Origin: Pseudomonas chlororaphis subsp. piscium
Lineage (GTDB): Bacteria; Pseudomonadota; Gammaproteobacteria; Pseudomonadales; Pseudomonadaceae
Direction of reading: 5' to 3'
Length of the DNA: 64,000 nt
Assembly (NCBI RefSeq): GCF_003850345.1
Contig: NZ_CP027707.1
Coordinates: 3,162,001 to 3,226,000 of the forward strand
Shown here: in pieces, positions 1 through 8,575 of the stretch
Position numbering within the stretch: position 1 is the stretch's first letter
How the letters are laid out: the number at the start of each line of letters is the position of its first letter
Position numbers and translations under genes: made by a program
Notes under the pieces: model-generated
The model's input: only the letters and a program-made list of their open reading frames with translations
The model's database searches: none
Told to the model about the DNA's origin: nothing

Positions 1-72
1 GACCTGTTGCGCACCTGGCGCCAGCGCATGCAATTGGACGATGCCGGGCGTTTCACTCCTGACAAGAACTGA
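1..72 (+). CDS. C-terminal fragment of a gene that starts upstream of the window
   Basis: Frame 1 is open from the first base to a TGA at 70-72 and encodes the last 23 residues of a protein ending in GRFTPDKN. The fragment is too short to recognise a family. The next gene starts 54 bases downstream on the same strand, with a GGAG Shine-Dalgarno of its own before the ATG. Confidence 0.55.
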   Translation, partial: DLLRTWRQRMQLDDAGRFTPDKN

Positions 73-126
73 CGCGACGGCGTTTTAGCATGGCTCCAGC
101 AACGATAAACAAGGAGTCGTAACACC

Positions 127-468
127 ATGTCCAGCACAGCCATTTCTCTCGCACCGGCCATCGCCGCCTACCTCGCGGCCACCAATGGCCGTGACAGTTC
201 GGCGGTCGCCAGTTTCTTCGCCGAAGACGCCCAGGTGTTCGATGAGGGCCAGCATCAGGCCGGCACCCGGGCCATCGCCCAATGGATGGAAGACAGCGCC
301 CGCCGTTACCAGCCACGGCTTGAGGTGCTCAAGGTCCAGCAGCGCACTGGCAAGGTGTTGGTGGACAACCTGATCTCCGGCAGCTTCCCTGGCAGCCCGC
401 TGGAATTGCGCTACGTGTTCCGCCTCGACGAGCAGGGCAAGATCGCCCGGCTGGATATCTCGCTGTAG
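127..468 (+). CDS. SnoaL/NTF2-like small protein
   Basis: A 113-residue protein with the size and pattern of a SnoaL-like (NTF2 fold) domain: an N-terminal helix (AIAAYLAATNGRD) followed by SFFAEDAQVFDEG, then alternating strands to the C terminus. Such proteins form cone-shaped alpha+beta pockets and act as small isomerases or hydrolases, or as ligand-binding proteins; the substrate cannot be told from sequence. The ATG follows AAGGAGTCGTAACACC, a good ribosome site. The TAG stop lies inside a REP-like string (GTAGCCGCTGCC), so the repeat family starts at the stop codon. It may be a single-gene unit ahead of zapE. Confidence 0.7.
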   Translation: MSSTAISLAPAIAAYLAATNGRDSSAVASFFAEDAQVFDEGQHQAGTRAIAQWMEDSARRYQPRLEVLKVQQRTGKVLVDNLISGSFPGSPLELRYVFRLDEQGKIARLDISL

Positions 469-640
469 CCGCTGCCACGGTGATGCAGGCATTTGCTGTT
501 TGTAGCCGCTGGCGAAGCCTGCGATCGGCAACGCAGTTGCCGTAATCCGGGCTGCGCGTTCTGCCTGATGCACCACGTGCTGAGGTTTTGCGGCAACTGC
601 GTTGCCGATCGCAGCCTCGCGCTGCTCGGCAGCGGCTACA
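464..640. repeat. REP/REPIN-type inverted repeat, TAGCCGCTGCC family
   Basis: Between the SnoaL-like gene and zapE, GTAGCCGCTGGCGAAGCCTGCGATCGGCAACGCAGTTGCCG (about 501-542) is matched in inverted orientation by CGGCAACTGC...GCAGCGGCTACA (591-640). A third fragment begins at the stop codon (464-477). The same unit recurs at 14379-14479, 21536-21590 and 62041-62162. Paired inverted units about 100 bp apart are the form described for REPINs in Pseudomonas. Confidence 0.8.
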
Positions 641-711
641 CAGACACCGCACAGCGGTTGCCAGGTGAGGCATGGCATACTGCGCGGCCCATTTGCGGAT
701 GCGTGGACCCC

Positions 712-1824
712 ATGCCTTTCGATTCCCCCCTCAGCGCCTATCAGTACGCCCTTCAGGAGCGCGGTTTTGTCGCCGACGAGGCCCAGGAGCGGGCGATGCT
801 GGCCCTGCAGCAGTGCCATGTCGCCCTGCAGGAAGGGCGCAAGCCGATCACCGGGGTCTATCTGTGGGGCCCCGTGGGGCGGGGCAAGACCTGGCTGATG
901 GACCAGTTCTATCAAAGCCTCGAGGTGCCGGCGCGGCGTCAGCACTTCCACCATTTCATGGGCTGGGTCCACCAGCGCTCGTTCCAGCTGACCGGCACCG
1001 CCGACCCGCTGCAGGCCCTGGCCCGCGAGCTGAGCGAAGAGGTGCGGGTACTGTGTTTCGACGAGCTGTTCGTCAACGACATCGGCGACGCGATCATTCT
1101 CGGGCGCCTGTTCCAGGTGATGTTCGAGCAGGGCGTGGTGATGGTCTGCACCTCCAACCAGCCCCCACAGCAGCTGTATGCCGACGGTTTCAACCGCGAG
1201 CGTTTCCTGCCGGCGATCGCGGCGATCGAGGCACATATGCAGGTGGTGGCGGTGGACGGCGCCCAGGACCATCGCCTGCACCCGGGGGCCGTCACCCAGC
1301 GTTATTGGGTCACCCCGGACGGCCAACCGAGTGCCCTGGGCCCGGTGTTCGAACAGTTGGCGGCGGGGCAGTCGGCGTCCAGCGCGATATTGCCGGTGGG
1401 TTACCGCGAGGTCCAGGTGATCAAGGCCAGCGAACGGGTGCTCTGGTGCCGTTTCGCCGACCTCTGCGAGCAGCCTTTCGCCGCCATGGACTTCATGGCC
1501 CTGTGCGACCGCTTCAGCGCGATCCTGCTCAGCGAAGTGCCCGAGCTCAGCGCGCAACAGCGCCCGGGGCGGATTGCCCGGGGCACCGAGGACGGCGCCG
1601 AGCGAGTGGAAGCGGGCGATCGCGAGTTGCCGCAATTGTCGGTGCACGATGACAGCGTGCGGCGGTTCATTGCTTTGGTGGACGAGTGTTACGACCGCAA
1701 GGTACCGCTGTATCTCGAAGCGCGGGTGCCGATGGAGGCGTTGTACACCGAGGGCTACCTGGAGTTTCCATTCCGCCGTACCCTCAGTCGTCTGAAGGAG
1801 ATGCAACTGCAGCGTTTTGGCTGA
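712..1824 (+). CDS. zapE: Cell division protein ZapE (AFG1-like ATPase)
   Basis: A 370-residue AFG1/ZapE family P-loop ATPase. Walker A is GPVGRGKT at residues 53-60, Walker B is VLCFDEL near 115, and a sensor-like TSNQPP follows, all typical of the family. ZapE is a cytoplasmic ATPase associated with the Z-ring late in division; its mitochondrial relative Lace1/Afg1 acts in protein quality control. The reading frame is open upstream to 493, but that stretch is REP DNA. The ATG at 712 begins the conserved MPFDSPLSAY and gives the usual family length. No strong Shine-Dalgarno precedes it. It stands alone between a REP and the DinB-like gene, with no sign of an operon. Confidence 0.9.
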   Translation: MPFDSPLSAYQYALQERGFVADEAQERAMLALQQCHVALQEGRKPITGVYLWGPVGRGKTWLMDQFYQSLEVPARRQHFHHFMGWVHQRSFQLTGTADPLQALARELSEEVRVLCFDELFVNDIGDAIILGRLFQVMFEQGVVMVCTSNQPPQQLYADGFNRERFLPAIAAIEAHMQVVAVDGAQDHRLHPGAVTQRYWVTPDGQPSALGPVFEQLAAGQSASSAILPVGYREVQVIKASERVLWCRFADLCEQPFAAMDFMALCDRFSAILLSEVPELSAQQRPGRIARGTEDGAERVEAGDRELPQLSVHDDSVRRFIALVDECYDRKVPLYLEARVPMEALYTEGYLEFPFRRTLSRLKEMQLQRFG

Positions 1825-1857
1825 ACACTCCTGATCATTGCCAAGGGAGACCTGACC

Positions 1858-2475
1858 GTGAACCAGCCCCTGTCCCATCATCTGCTGACCATGGCTTACC
1901 AGAACGCCTGGGCCAATCACCGCCTGGGCAAGGCCTGGGAAATACTCACCCCGAGCGAACTGGCGGCGCCGCGGGTGAGTTTCTTTCCCAGCCTGAAAGC
2001 CACCCTCAACCACATCCTCACCTGCGACTGGTTCTACGTCGACGCGCTGGAGCGGGAGCTGCGCGGCGAGCCGCCAAGACCTGACTGCTATGTGTTTTTC
2101 GACGACGAGGAGCCCTTCGACCAGGCCGCCGACCTGCGGCGCGAGCAGGCCCTGGTGGACCGCCGGCTGATCGCCTACTGCGAGCAGCAGCGGGATGCCG
2201 ACCTTGCACGCATCGTCACCATCGCCCGGGAAAAACCCCAACGGGATACCCGGCTGCGCATGCTTTCGCACCTGTTCGAGCACCAGTTGCATCACCGTGG
2301 CCAGGTGCACGCCATGCTCAGCGGCACCCGGGTGGCGCCGCCGCAGTTGGACGAGTTCTTCTGCGCGGGCGAGGCGGCATTGCGCGCCGAGGACTTTGCC
2401 GAACTGGGCTGGAGCGAAGCGCAGATCTGGGGCGAGGGCGCGGAGGCGGTCGAGGAAAAGAACGGTAGCGCTTGA
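1858..2475 (+). CDS. DinB/YfiT-like protein (four-helix metal-binding family)
   Basis: A 205-residue protein whose N terminus (HHLLTMAYQNAWANHRL) and His-containing helices (TLNHILTCDWFYVDAL; HLFEHQLHHRGQVHAML) match the DinB family. That family is a four-helix bundle that usually binds a divalent metal through three histidines and includes mycothiol- and bacillithiol-dependent transferases. The substrate here is unknown. The start is GTG at 1858, preceded by AAGGGAGACCTGACC. It lies 33 bp after zapE, so co-transcription is possible. Confidence 0.8.
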   Translation: MNQPLSHHLLTMAYQNAWANHRLGKAWEILTPSELAAPRVSFFPSLKATLNHILTCDWFYVDALERELRGEPPRPDCYVFFDDEEPFDQAADLRREQALVDRRLIAYCEQQRDADLARIVTIAREKPQRDTRLRMLSHLFEHQLHHRGQVHAMLSGTRVAPPQLDEFFCAGEAALRAEDFAELGWSEAQIWGEGAEAVEEKNGSA

Positions 2476-2564
2476 CGCGGTAGCCGCTCGTTTCGTCATG
2501 TGCCGATGTTTACAATCGCGCTTGCCGGAACACATCCGGATCAATCGAACCGTTGAGGACAGAC

Positions 2565-3056
2565 ATGGACGTTGCAGACGTATTGGTACTCCAGGCCAGC
2601 TACACCAACCCGGTACACGCCGAGGCGATCGCCCTGGTGCTCAACCACTATGCCCAGGACCCGATGGGCGGCGGCCAGCCGCTGGACGCCGATCTGTTGC
2701 GGCAATTGCCCGGCGAACTGGCCAAGCGCCCCCATGCTTTCAGCGTGCTGGCCTTTGTCGGTGGCGAACCGGCCGGGCTGGTGAATTGCTTCGAGGGCTT
2801 TTCCACCTTTGCCGGCCGGCCCCTGGTCAACGTGCACGACGTGTCGGTGATCGATAAATTCCGCGGCCTGGGCCTGAGCCAGAAGATGCTGCAGAAGGTC
2901 GAGGAGATCGCCCGCCAGCGCGGCTGCTGCAAGATCACCCTGGAAGTGCTGGAGGGCAACGCAGTGGCCCAGGCGTCCTACCGCAAGTTCGGTTTCGACG
3001 ACGCCATGCTCGACCCGAGCCATGGCCGGATGCTGTTCTGGAACAAAACCCTGTAA
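2565..3056 (+). CDS. GNAT-family N-acetyltransferase
   Basis: A 163-residue acyl-CoA N-acyltransferase. The acetyl-CoA loop is visible as DKFRGLGLSQKML (R/Q-x-x-G-x-G/A pattern), followed by the LEVLEGNAVAQASYRKFGF helix-strand typical of GNAT motif B. The acceptor is unknown. An in-frame TTG exists at 2553, but the Shine-Dalgarno TTGAGGACAG sits directly before ATG 2565, so the ATG is chosen. It is encoded 89 bp after the DinB-like gene on the same strand. Confidence 0.85.
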   Translation: MDVADVLVLQASYTNPVHAEAIALVLNHYAQDPMGGGQPLDADLLRQLPGELAKRPHAFSVLAFVGGEPAGLVNCFEGFSTFAGRPLVNVHDVSVIDKFRGLGLSQKMLQKVEEIARQRGCCKITLEVLEGNAVAQASYRKFGFDDAMLDPSHGRMLFWNKTL

Positions 3057-3125
3057 ACCCCTGGAGCCCGCCGGCCGATGAATTCACGCCCCTGGATACC
3101 CTGGTACCCAGTTCGTCCAGGGTCC

Positions 3126-4547
3126 TTACGCCCGCGGTGGATGATTGAGCCGGGTAAACACCAGGCGGAACAGGGTGAAGCTGCCGGGCACGCTGCTGAC
3201 CTCGGTCCGCCCCTGGTGCAGGTTCATGATCGAACGCACGATCGCCAACCCCAGGCCAGTACCGCCTTCGGCGCGCGAGCGGCTGCTGTCGACCCGGTAG
3301 AAACGCTCGAACAGGTGCGCCAGGTGCTGCTCCGGGATGCCGGCGCCAGGGTTGCCCACCGACAGCGACACACTCGAATCGTGCTCCTCCACCAGAATCG
3401 AAATGCTCGACGCCCTAGGGCTGTGGCGGATGGCGTTGGACAGCAGGTTGGAGATGGCCCGCTGGATCATCAGGCGGTCGCCATACACCAGGCCATCGCC
3501 GGACAGGCTGATGCCCAAGTGCTTTTCCTCGGCGCTCAGGGCGAACAGTTCCGTGACCCGCCGCGCTTCCTCGCCCAGCGAGACTTCCTCGAACGCCACC
3601 TGGGAGGCCGGATGGCTGACCTGGGCGAGGAACAGCATGTCGCTGACGATCCGGGTCAGGCGCTCCAGTTCCTCGGTGCTCGACTCCAGCACCGCCTTGT
3701 ATTCGTGGGGCGGGCGTTCCCGGGACAGGGTGACCTGGGCCTTGCCCATCAGGTTGGTGATGGGCGAGCGCAACTCGTGGGCCAGGTCGTCGGAGAATTG
3801 CGAGAGCTGCTGCACGCCGCCGTCGAGCCGGTGCAGCATGAAATTGATGCTGTGGGCCAGCTCGGCCAGCTCCCGCGGCAGGTTGTCCGGCGACAAGCGA
3901 TGGGTCAGGTCCTGGGTCGTGACCTTGGCGGCCACCCGGCTGAACTGCTGCAACGGCGCCAGGCCGCGCTGCACCACCCACCAGGCGCCGATGCCGATCA
4001 GCATCAGTAGCAGGGGCAGGGCGATCACCGTGGAACGCAGGTAGGCGCTGAGCAGCGCCTGGTCGTTGGCCCGGTCCAGGGACAGCACCACCCGCACCTG
4101 TTCGCCATTGCGCAGGCTGATCAGGCTGGAGGTGCTGAGCAGTCGATTGCCGGCGCTGTCGAGCCAGTCGAGGAACGCCGGGCTTTCCGGCTGGGTCAAG
4201 GCGACCGGCAGCGGCTCGAGGTTGCGGTTGCCGATGTTCAACAGCGGTTCGGCCTGGGGATCGGCGCCGAAAATGCTCAGGTGCAGGTTGTCGTGGCCCA
4301 TCACCAGGTCCAGCAGCGAATGCGGACGGGCGGCGATGTCACCGGTCTTCAGGTCGCTGGTCAGGGTGTGGCGGATCTGTTCGAGTTTGCTGTCCAGGCT
4401 TTCCCGCGCCAGGCTGCCCAGTTCATGGCTGAGGGCCAGGTAGGCCAGGGTCGCGAGCAGCAGCACCAGGCCGGCGCCCATCAGGCTGACGGTCAGGCCC
4501 AGGCGCATCGACAGGCTGCTGGCGGTGCGTTGTGGCGAGGCTTTCAT
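3126..4547 (-). CDS. copS: Heavy-metal sensor histidine kinase (CopS/CusS type)
   Basis: A 473-residue membrane histidine kinase. There is a TM segment at about residues 14-36, a periplasmic sensor region of about 135 residues, and a second TM at about 172-192. A HAMP segment follows, then HisKA with HELRSPITNL (phosphoacceptor His257), then HATPase with N, G1 (VGNPGAGIPEQ) and G2 (GGTGLGLAIV) boxes. The domain order and the partner gene match the copper/silver-responsive CusS/CopS group. Its start codon overlaps the copR stop by four bases (ATGA), so the two are translationally coupled. The metal is inferred from family and from the CusR-type box upstream of the neighbouring small gene. Confidence 0.88.
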   Translation of the reverse strand: MKASPQRTASSLSMRLGLTVSLMGAGLVLLLATLAYLALSHELGSLARESLDSKLEQIRHTLTSDLKTGDIAARPHSLLDLVMGHDNLHLSIFGADPQAEPLLNIGNRNLEPLPVALTQPESPAFLDWLDSAGNRLLSTSSLISLRNGEQVRVVLSLDRANDQALLSAYLRSTVIALPLLLMLIGIGAWWVVQRGLAPLQQFSRVAAKVTTQDLTHRLSPDNLPRELAELAHSINFMLHRLDGGVQQLSQFSDDLAHELRSPITNLMGKAQVTLSRERPPHEYKAVLESSTEELERLTRIVSDMLFLAQVSHPASQVAFEEVSLGEEARRVTELFALSAEEKHLGISLSGDGLVYGDRLMIQRAISNLLSNAIRHSPRASSISILVEEHDSSVSLSVGNPGAGIPEQHLAHLFERFYRVDSSRSRAEGGTGLGLAIVRSIMNLHQGRTEVSSVPGSFTLFRLVFTRLNHPPRA

Positions 4548-5218
4548 TGGCGCACTTCCAGGACATAACCGACACCGCGGATGGTCTGGATCAGCTTGAT
4601 ATCGCTGGCATCGTCGATCTTCGCCCGCAGGCGGCTGATGGAGACTTCCACCACGTTAGTGTCGCAGTCGAAGTTCATGTCCCAGACCAGGGAAATGATC
4701 TGGGTCCGGGTCAGCACCTCGCCCGACTGCCGCATCAGCACCTGCAACAGGGTGAATTCCTTGGTGGTCAGATCGATGCGCCGCGAGCCGCGATAGGCCC
4801 GGTGCCGGCGCGGGTCGAGTTCGAGGTCGGCGACCCGCAGGGTATCGGTCGCCGGCAGGTTCTCGCTGCGCCGCAGCAGGGTGCGGACCCGCGCCAGCAG
4901 CTCGGGGAACTCGAACGGCTTGACCAGGTAATCGTCGGCCCCCAGGTCCAGGCCCTTGACCTTGTCGGCCAGGCGCCCGCGCGCCGAGAGCATCATCACC
5001 CGGGTGCTGCTGTCCTTGCGCATGTCTTCCAGCACCTGCCAGCCGTCCTTTTCCGGCAGGTTGACGTCCAGAATCACCAGTTCGTAGTTCTGCTGTTCGA
5101 TCAGGTAAAGCCCGTCGACACCGGTGGCGGCGCGGTCGACCACATAACCGCTTTCGGTCAGGCCCTGATGCAGATAATCGGCGGTTTTACGCTCGTCTTC
5201 GACAACCAGAATGCGCAT
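4544..5218 (-). CDS. copR: Heavy-metal response regulator (CopR/CusR type, OmpR family)
   Basis: A 224-residue response regulator: receiver domain (MRILVVEDE; phosphoacceptor Asp51 in VILDVNLP; GADDYLVKPF) and a C-terminal winged-helix domain (TTKEFTLLQVLMR ... VVEVSISRLRAKID ... IRGVGYVL). It is the first gene of a coupled pair with copS. CusR/CopR regulators activate copper-resistance genes on phosphorylation. A CusR-type inverted repeat lies at 6050-6071, ahead of the PtrA-like gene on the same strand, and is a likely target. Confidence 0.9.
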   Translation of the reverse strand: MRILVVEDERKTADYLHQGLTESGYVVDRAATGVDGLYLIEQQNYELVILDVNLPEKDGWQVLEDMRKDSSTRVMMLSARGRLADKVKGLDLGADDYLVKPFEFPELLARVRTLLRRSENLPATDTLRVADLELDPRRHRAYRGSRRIDLTTKEFTLLQVLMRQSGEVLTRTQIISLVWDMNFDCDTNVVEVSISRLRAKIDDASDIKLIQTIRGVGYVLEVRQ

Positions 5219-5717
5219 GGAAAAGTGACCTCTTGATCATTAAAACGATTTCAATGGCGCTGGATATGAAGTTGTTGTTGGACCAGCCATAAAACCCACG
5301 AAGTTGCTGCTGATAAATAGCTTCAGCCGTTTGGGTGGGGGAATGCTCAAGCCTGAAGTGGCTTTAGGGTCAAGATTTAAAGTGCCTGATATCAATGGCT
5401 TGTGCCTGTTTTCGACAGTCGGTAGCCGGGCTTTGCCCGCAGGCAGGCGCTTTTTTGTCTGGTTGTGAGCAACAAGCGGAGTGTCATCGTTATTACTGTT
5501 TCAATATATGTCTAAGTTCGGCGGGAACTTATGTTAATACAGCGGGCAGTGACGGTTGCCTATATGGCGTAATTGTCATTTTGACGTCAGAAAGTTGATA
5601 GCCGATGGTCATCTCGTTGATATCGACGGGATAAAAAAGGCGCCCATGAACGGGCGCCACAAGATCCTCTCTACCAAAGGAGCATTATCGCCAGAGAGGA
5701 GTAGAGCTCGGGGCGTT
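5219..5717. other. 499-bp intergenic region upstream of copR
   Basis: This gap holds the rho-independent terminator of the upstream minus-strand small gene (5632-5659) and presumably the copR promoter next to 5218. A weak hairpin followed by six T residues on the plus strand (near 5427-5457) belongs to no recognised gene. No second copy of the ATGACA-N4-TGTCAT box was seen. Open frames here (for example 5395-5598) lack a ribosome site and credible composition. Confidence 0.5.
5632..5659 (-). terminator. Intrinsic terminator of the PtrA-like gene
   Basis: Read on the minus strand, GGCGCCCG-TTCA-TGGGCGCC is followed by a run of six T. It lies about 60 bp past the stop of the PtrA-like gene, separating it from copRS. 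Confidence 0.8.
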
Positions 5718-5939
5718 TCAGGCATCTGGTTGCGCAGCGGCGCGGGTCGGGTCCTCGACGGGTGCTTGGGGCTTTTTCCCGTTTTCGGAGGACGCCTGTT
5801 CGCTATCGGTGCGAGGTATCTGCTGGCTGATGGGGAAGTTGTCCCAGTAGTGCTTCATGCGTTCAGCGCCGCCTTCGGCGAACGCTGCACCCGAGCTGGC
5901 AATCATCAGACCGGCGAGCAGGAGTGTGGAGGCTTTCAT
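5718..5939 (-). CDS. Small secreted protein next to copRS, PtrA-like
   Basis: A 73-residue protein with a clear signal peptide (MKASTLLLAGLMIASSGAAFA, cleavage after AFA) and a short, charged, low-complexity mature part starting EGGAERMKHYW. In P. aeruginosa the gene beside copRS encodes PtrA, a small periplasmic copper-induced protein. Position, size, signal peptide and the AEGG-type mature N terminus suggest the same family, but I could not align them. The frame is open to 6068, but the signal peptide fixes the start at 5939. A near-perfect CusR-type box lies 111 bp upstream. Copper tolerance is an inference. Confidence 0.6.
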   Translation of the reverse strand: MKASTLLLAGLMIASSGAAFAEGGAERMKHYWDNFPISQQIPRTDSEQASSENGKKPQAPVEDPTRAAAQPDA

Positions 5940-6049
5940 GTGCGGTGTCCCATTAACAGTGATCGGAATTCCGTCGCGTCCCTGTAACGAAGCAATAAGA
6001 GAAGTCTGGCGCGATCTTATTAACTGGGGGTTAACAGGGCGCTGAAGGC

Positions 6050-6071
6050 GGGATGACAATTCTGTCATCCC
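6050..6071. promoter_or_regulatory. CusR/CopR-type operator (inverted repeat)
   Basis: GGGATGACA-ATTC-TGTCATCCC: 9-base arms with a 4-base spacer. The core ATGACA-N4-TGTCAT has the half-sites and spacing of the E. coli CusR box as I recall it. It lies upstream of the PtrA-like small gene and one gene away from copRS, which encodes a CusR-family regulator. Confidence 0.65.
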
Positions 6072-6125
6072 GGATGAGAGGCACTGACGGCCAACCGATA
6101 TGAGCCGTGTAGGAAGAAGAGCGGG

Positions 6126-8372
6126 TTAAAGCTTCCAGTCCAGGCTCAGGGTCATAGTGCGCGGTTCGCCCCAGTAGACGCCGTTATAGAAGCCGACCCG
6201 TTCGTAGTACTTCTTGTCGAACAGGTTGGTGACGTTGAGCGAGGCCGACAGGTGCGAGTCGAACTCGTAGCGCGACATCAGCCCGGCCACGCTGTAGGCC
6301 TGCTGGTGGATGCGGGTGTTTTCGGTGACGAGGCGCCCGTCACCGTCGCGCCCCACTGGCCGCCGGCTGTTGCCGTAGATTTCGCTTTGCCAGTTCAGGC
6401 TGCCGCCGACGGTCAGTGCCCGCCATTGGCCCGGCAGGCGATAGGCCGTCGACAGGCGCAGCATGTTCATCGGCTCGCCACCGTCGGCGCGCTGCTTTTC
6501 GCCGTTCAGGGCGTGGGTGTAGGTGTAGCCGGCGGTGAGGTTCCAGCCCGGGAGGATTTCGCCCGAGACCTCGGCCTCGAACCCCTGGACCTTGCCGCCT
6601 TTGCCGCCCGATTTGTAGAACTCCTCGCCGGTGACCGGGTCCGGCGGCACTGAGCTGTCCAATTCGGCGACGTTGTCCTGCTTGCTCCAGAACACCGCGG
6701 TGGCCAGGTTCAGGCGCTCCTCCAGCAGGCTGCCCTTGAGCCCCAGCTCGTAGTTGCTGCCGACCACCGGTTCCAGGTATTTGCGGCTGGTGTCGCGCTT
6801 GTCCTGGGGCTTGAAGATATCGGTGTAGCTGACATACACCGTGTATTCCGGGGTGAGGTCGTACAGCAGGCCGGCGTAGGGCGTCCACATGTCGTTGTGC
6901 TGCTGGCGGGTGTCGTCCTGGCGGACCAACTGGTTGTCGGTGTCATAGCTGCGAGCCCGGCTGTGGATGCTCCAGCTGCCGTAACGGCCGCCGAGCACGG
7001 CATGCAGGTCGTCGCTCAGGCTCAGGCGGGTGGCCAGGTAGCCAGCCTTTTGCCGGGTTCTGTCGCTTTCGCCGGACAGGTTGGTCACGGTGTCGGGAAA
7101 CTTGGCGATGCCGCCCATGTATTTCCAGTCGGCGATGTTGGTGTAGCCCGGCGGCGTCGGGCCGTCGACGGTGTGCGGCGACGATTCGCTGCGCTCGGCC
7201 TCGCCGTAGCCGAACATCAGTTCATGTTCGCGGCCCAGCAGGCTGTAGGGACCGGCCAGGTTGAAGTCGTACACGCGCATTTTCTGGGTGCCGATCATAT
7301 GGCTGGTCCAGGCGGTCATGCCCGAACGGTCGGCCTCCGGGAAACCGGCGCCGCCGTAATAGACCTTGCCGTCGCTGTCGCTGTCGCGGTGGGTGTAGGC
7401 GGCTTTCAGGTGCCAGTCGTGGCCCAGGCGCTGGTCGAGGGTGGCGAAGGCGGTCTTGTCCCTGAGCGGCCAGGAACTCCAGTTCGCCGCCATGTTGGTG
7501 GAGCGCGGCAGGTTGGCCTTGCCGCCCGAGGCGTCCCAGTAGGGCACGGTGCCCCAGGAGGTGCCCTGGACCTGCTTGTCCTGATAGTCGTAGCCCACGG
7601 CCAGGGTGGTGCTGTCGGTCAGGTCGGCCTCGAGAATGCCGTAGCCGACTTCCCGCTGCAGCTGGTAGTTGTCGCGGAACGACTGGCTGTCACGATAGGC
7701 CAGCACTGTGCGCCCGCGCAGACGACCGTCGAACGCCAGCGGGCCGCCGACATCGACGTAGCTGTAGTAGTTGTCGTAGCTGCCGCCACTGACGCCGGCC
7801 TTGGCCGCCCATTCGTGGGTCGGCCGCTTGCGCACCATGTTGACGGTGGCCGAAGGGTCGCCGGCGCCGGTGGTCAGGCCGGTGGCGCCGCGGACCACTT
7901 CGATGCGGTCGTAGATGATGGTGTCCGAATCGGACTTCATGCGGTTGAAGGTGTTGAGCATGCCATCGATCTGGAAGTTGTCGATGGAGTAGCCGCGGGA
8001 GGAATAGATCACCCGGTCGGAGTCCAGGTGCTGCACCACCACCCCGGTGGTTTGCCCCAGCACCTCGGACAAGGTATCGAGTTTGAAATCGTCCATCTGC
8101 TGGCGGGTCACCACCGACACCGATTGCGGGGTTTCCTTGATCGACAGGTTCAGGCGCGTGGCGGTGCTCATGCTGCCGGTGGTGTAGGCCCCGGTGTTTT
8201 CCGTGGTCGCGCCCAGGCCCTGGGCGGTGACGCTGGTGGCATCGAGTTCCAGGGCCTTGGCGCCGTGGTCGACGTTCTGCGCGGGTTCGGTTTCAGCCAG
8301 CAGCTCGGGGCTCAGAACTGCGCCGCACAGGCCGAATGTCAAAGTCATGGAACGGGTGAATGGCGCGAGCAT
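6126..8372 (-). CDS. TonB-dependent siderophore receptor (FhuE/FpvB-like)
   Basis: A 748-residue outer-membrane receptor. It has a signal peptide of about 26 residues ending in LLAE, and a short TonB-box region (LELDATSVTAQ). The plug begins with SIKETPQSVSVVTRQQMDD and includes DRIEVVRGATGL. A 22-strand barrel follows, ending in the typical terminal strand (TMTLSLDWKL). There is no N-terminal STN signalling domain, so it is a plain transporter rather than a FpvA/FecA-type transducer. SIKETPQSVSV is characteristic of ferric-siderophore receptors; the siderophore cannot be named. The ATG follows AAGGAGGCGGCAGCG. A Fur box lies at 8444-8468, so iron repression is expected. Confidence 0.88.
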   Translation of the reverse strand: MLAPFTRSMTLTFGLCGAVLSPELLAETEPAQNVDHGAKALELDATSVTAQGLGATTENTGAYTTGSMSTATRLNLSIKETPQSVSVVTRQQMDDFKLDTLSEVLGQTTGVVVQHLDSDRVIYSSRGYSIDNFQIDGMLNTFNRMKSDSDTIIYDRIEVVRGATGLTTGAGDPSATVNMVRKRPTHEWAAKAGVSGGSYDNYYSYVDVGGPLAFDGRLRGRTVLAYRDSQSFRDNYQLQREVGYGILEADLTDSTTLAVGYDYQDKQVQGTSWGTVPYWDASGGKANLPRSTNMAANWSSWPLRDKTAFATLDQRLGHDWHLKAAYTHRDSDSDGKVYYGGAGFPEADRSGMTAWTSHMIGTQKMRVYDFNLAGPYSLLGREHELMFGYGEAERSESSPHTVDGPTPPGYTNIADWKYMGGIAKFPDTVTNLSGESDRTRQKAGYLATRLSLSDDLHAVLGGRYGSWSIHSRARSYDTDNQLVRQDDTRQQHNDMWTPYAGLLYDLTPEYTVYVSYTDIFKPQDKRDTSRKYLEPVVGSNYELGLKGSLLEERLNLATAVFWSKQDNVAELDSSVPPDPVTGEEFYKSGGKGGKVQGFEAEVSGEILPGWNLTAGYTYTHALNGEKQRADGGEPMNMLRLSTAYRLPGQWRALTVGGSLNWQSEIYGNSRRPVGRDGDGRLVTENTRIHQQAYSVAGLMSRYEFDSHLSASLNVTNLFDKKYYERVGFYNGVYWGEPRTMTLSLDWKL

Positions 8373-8443
8373 CGCTGCCGCCTCCTTGTCGTCGAGGGAA
8401 AAAATCCGTTTGCACTGAGACGAAAAGGAGGAGGGGTATTTAA

Positions 8444-8468
8444 GATAAACGAGAATAATTATTATCTT
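8444..8468 (-). promoter_or_regulatory. Fur box upstream of the siderophore receptor
   Basis: On the minus strand the AT-rich string GATAATAATTATTCTCGTT matches the Fur consensus (GATAATGATAATCATTATC-like) well. It lies about 75-95 bp before the receptor start, at promoter distance. Confidence 0.75.
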
Positions 8469-8475
8469 TCAGATA

Positions 8476-8500
8476 CAAAAATGCCCCATGAAGGGGCATT
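8476..8500 (-). terminator. Intrinsic terminator after cptA
   Basis: Minus strand AATGCCCC-TTCAT-GGGGCATTTTTG: a 7-bp stem plus T run, 75 bp past the cptA stop and before the Fur-regulated promoter of the receptor. Confidence 0.75.
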
Positions 8501-8575
8501 GAAGTCAGGTGCTACGGGGGCTGCGTGAGCCCCGTAGGAAAAGGCTTATTTTTGCATTCCTTACTTTTGCACCAC

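Noticed and set aside
493..711. A longer zapE starting upstream in the REP region
   Set aside because: The extra 73 codons consist of REP palindrome sequence and have no ribosome site; homology begins at MPFDSP.
85..2544. An 819-codon open frame on the minus strand opposite zapE, the DinB-like and GNAT genes
   Set aside because: It is the mirror of three recognised plus-strand genes in high-GC DNA; its composition (His, Gln, Val, Ala rich) is typical of antisense shadow frames and no domain is visible.
5395..5598. 67-codon plus-strand frame between copR and the PtrA-like gene
   Set aside because: No ribosome site; Cys-rich random composition; lies in non-coding AT-rich DNA.
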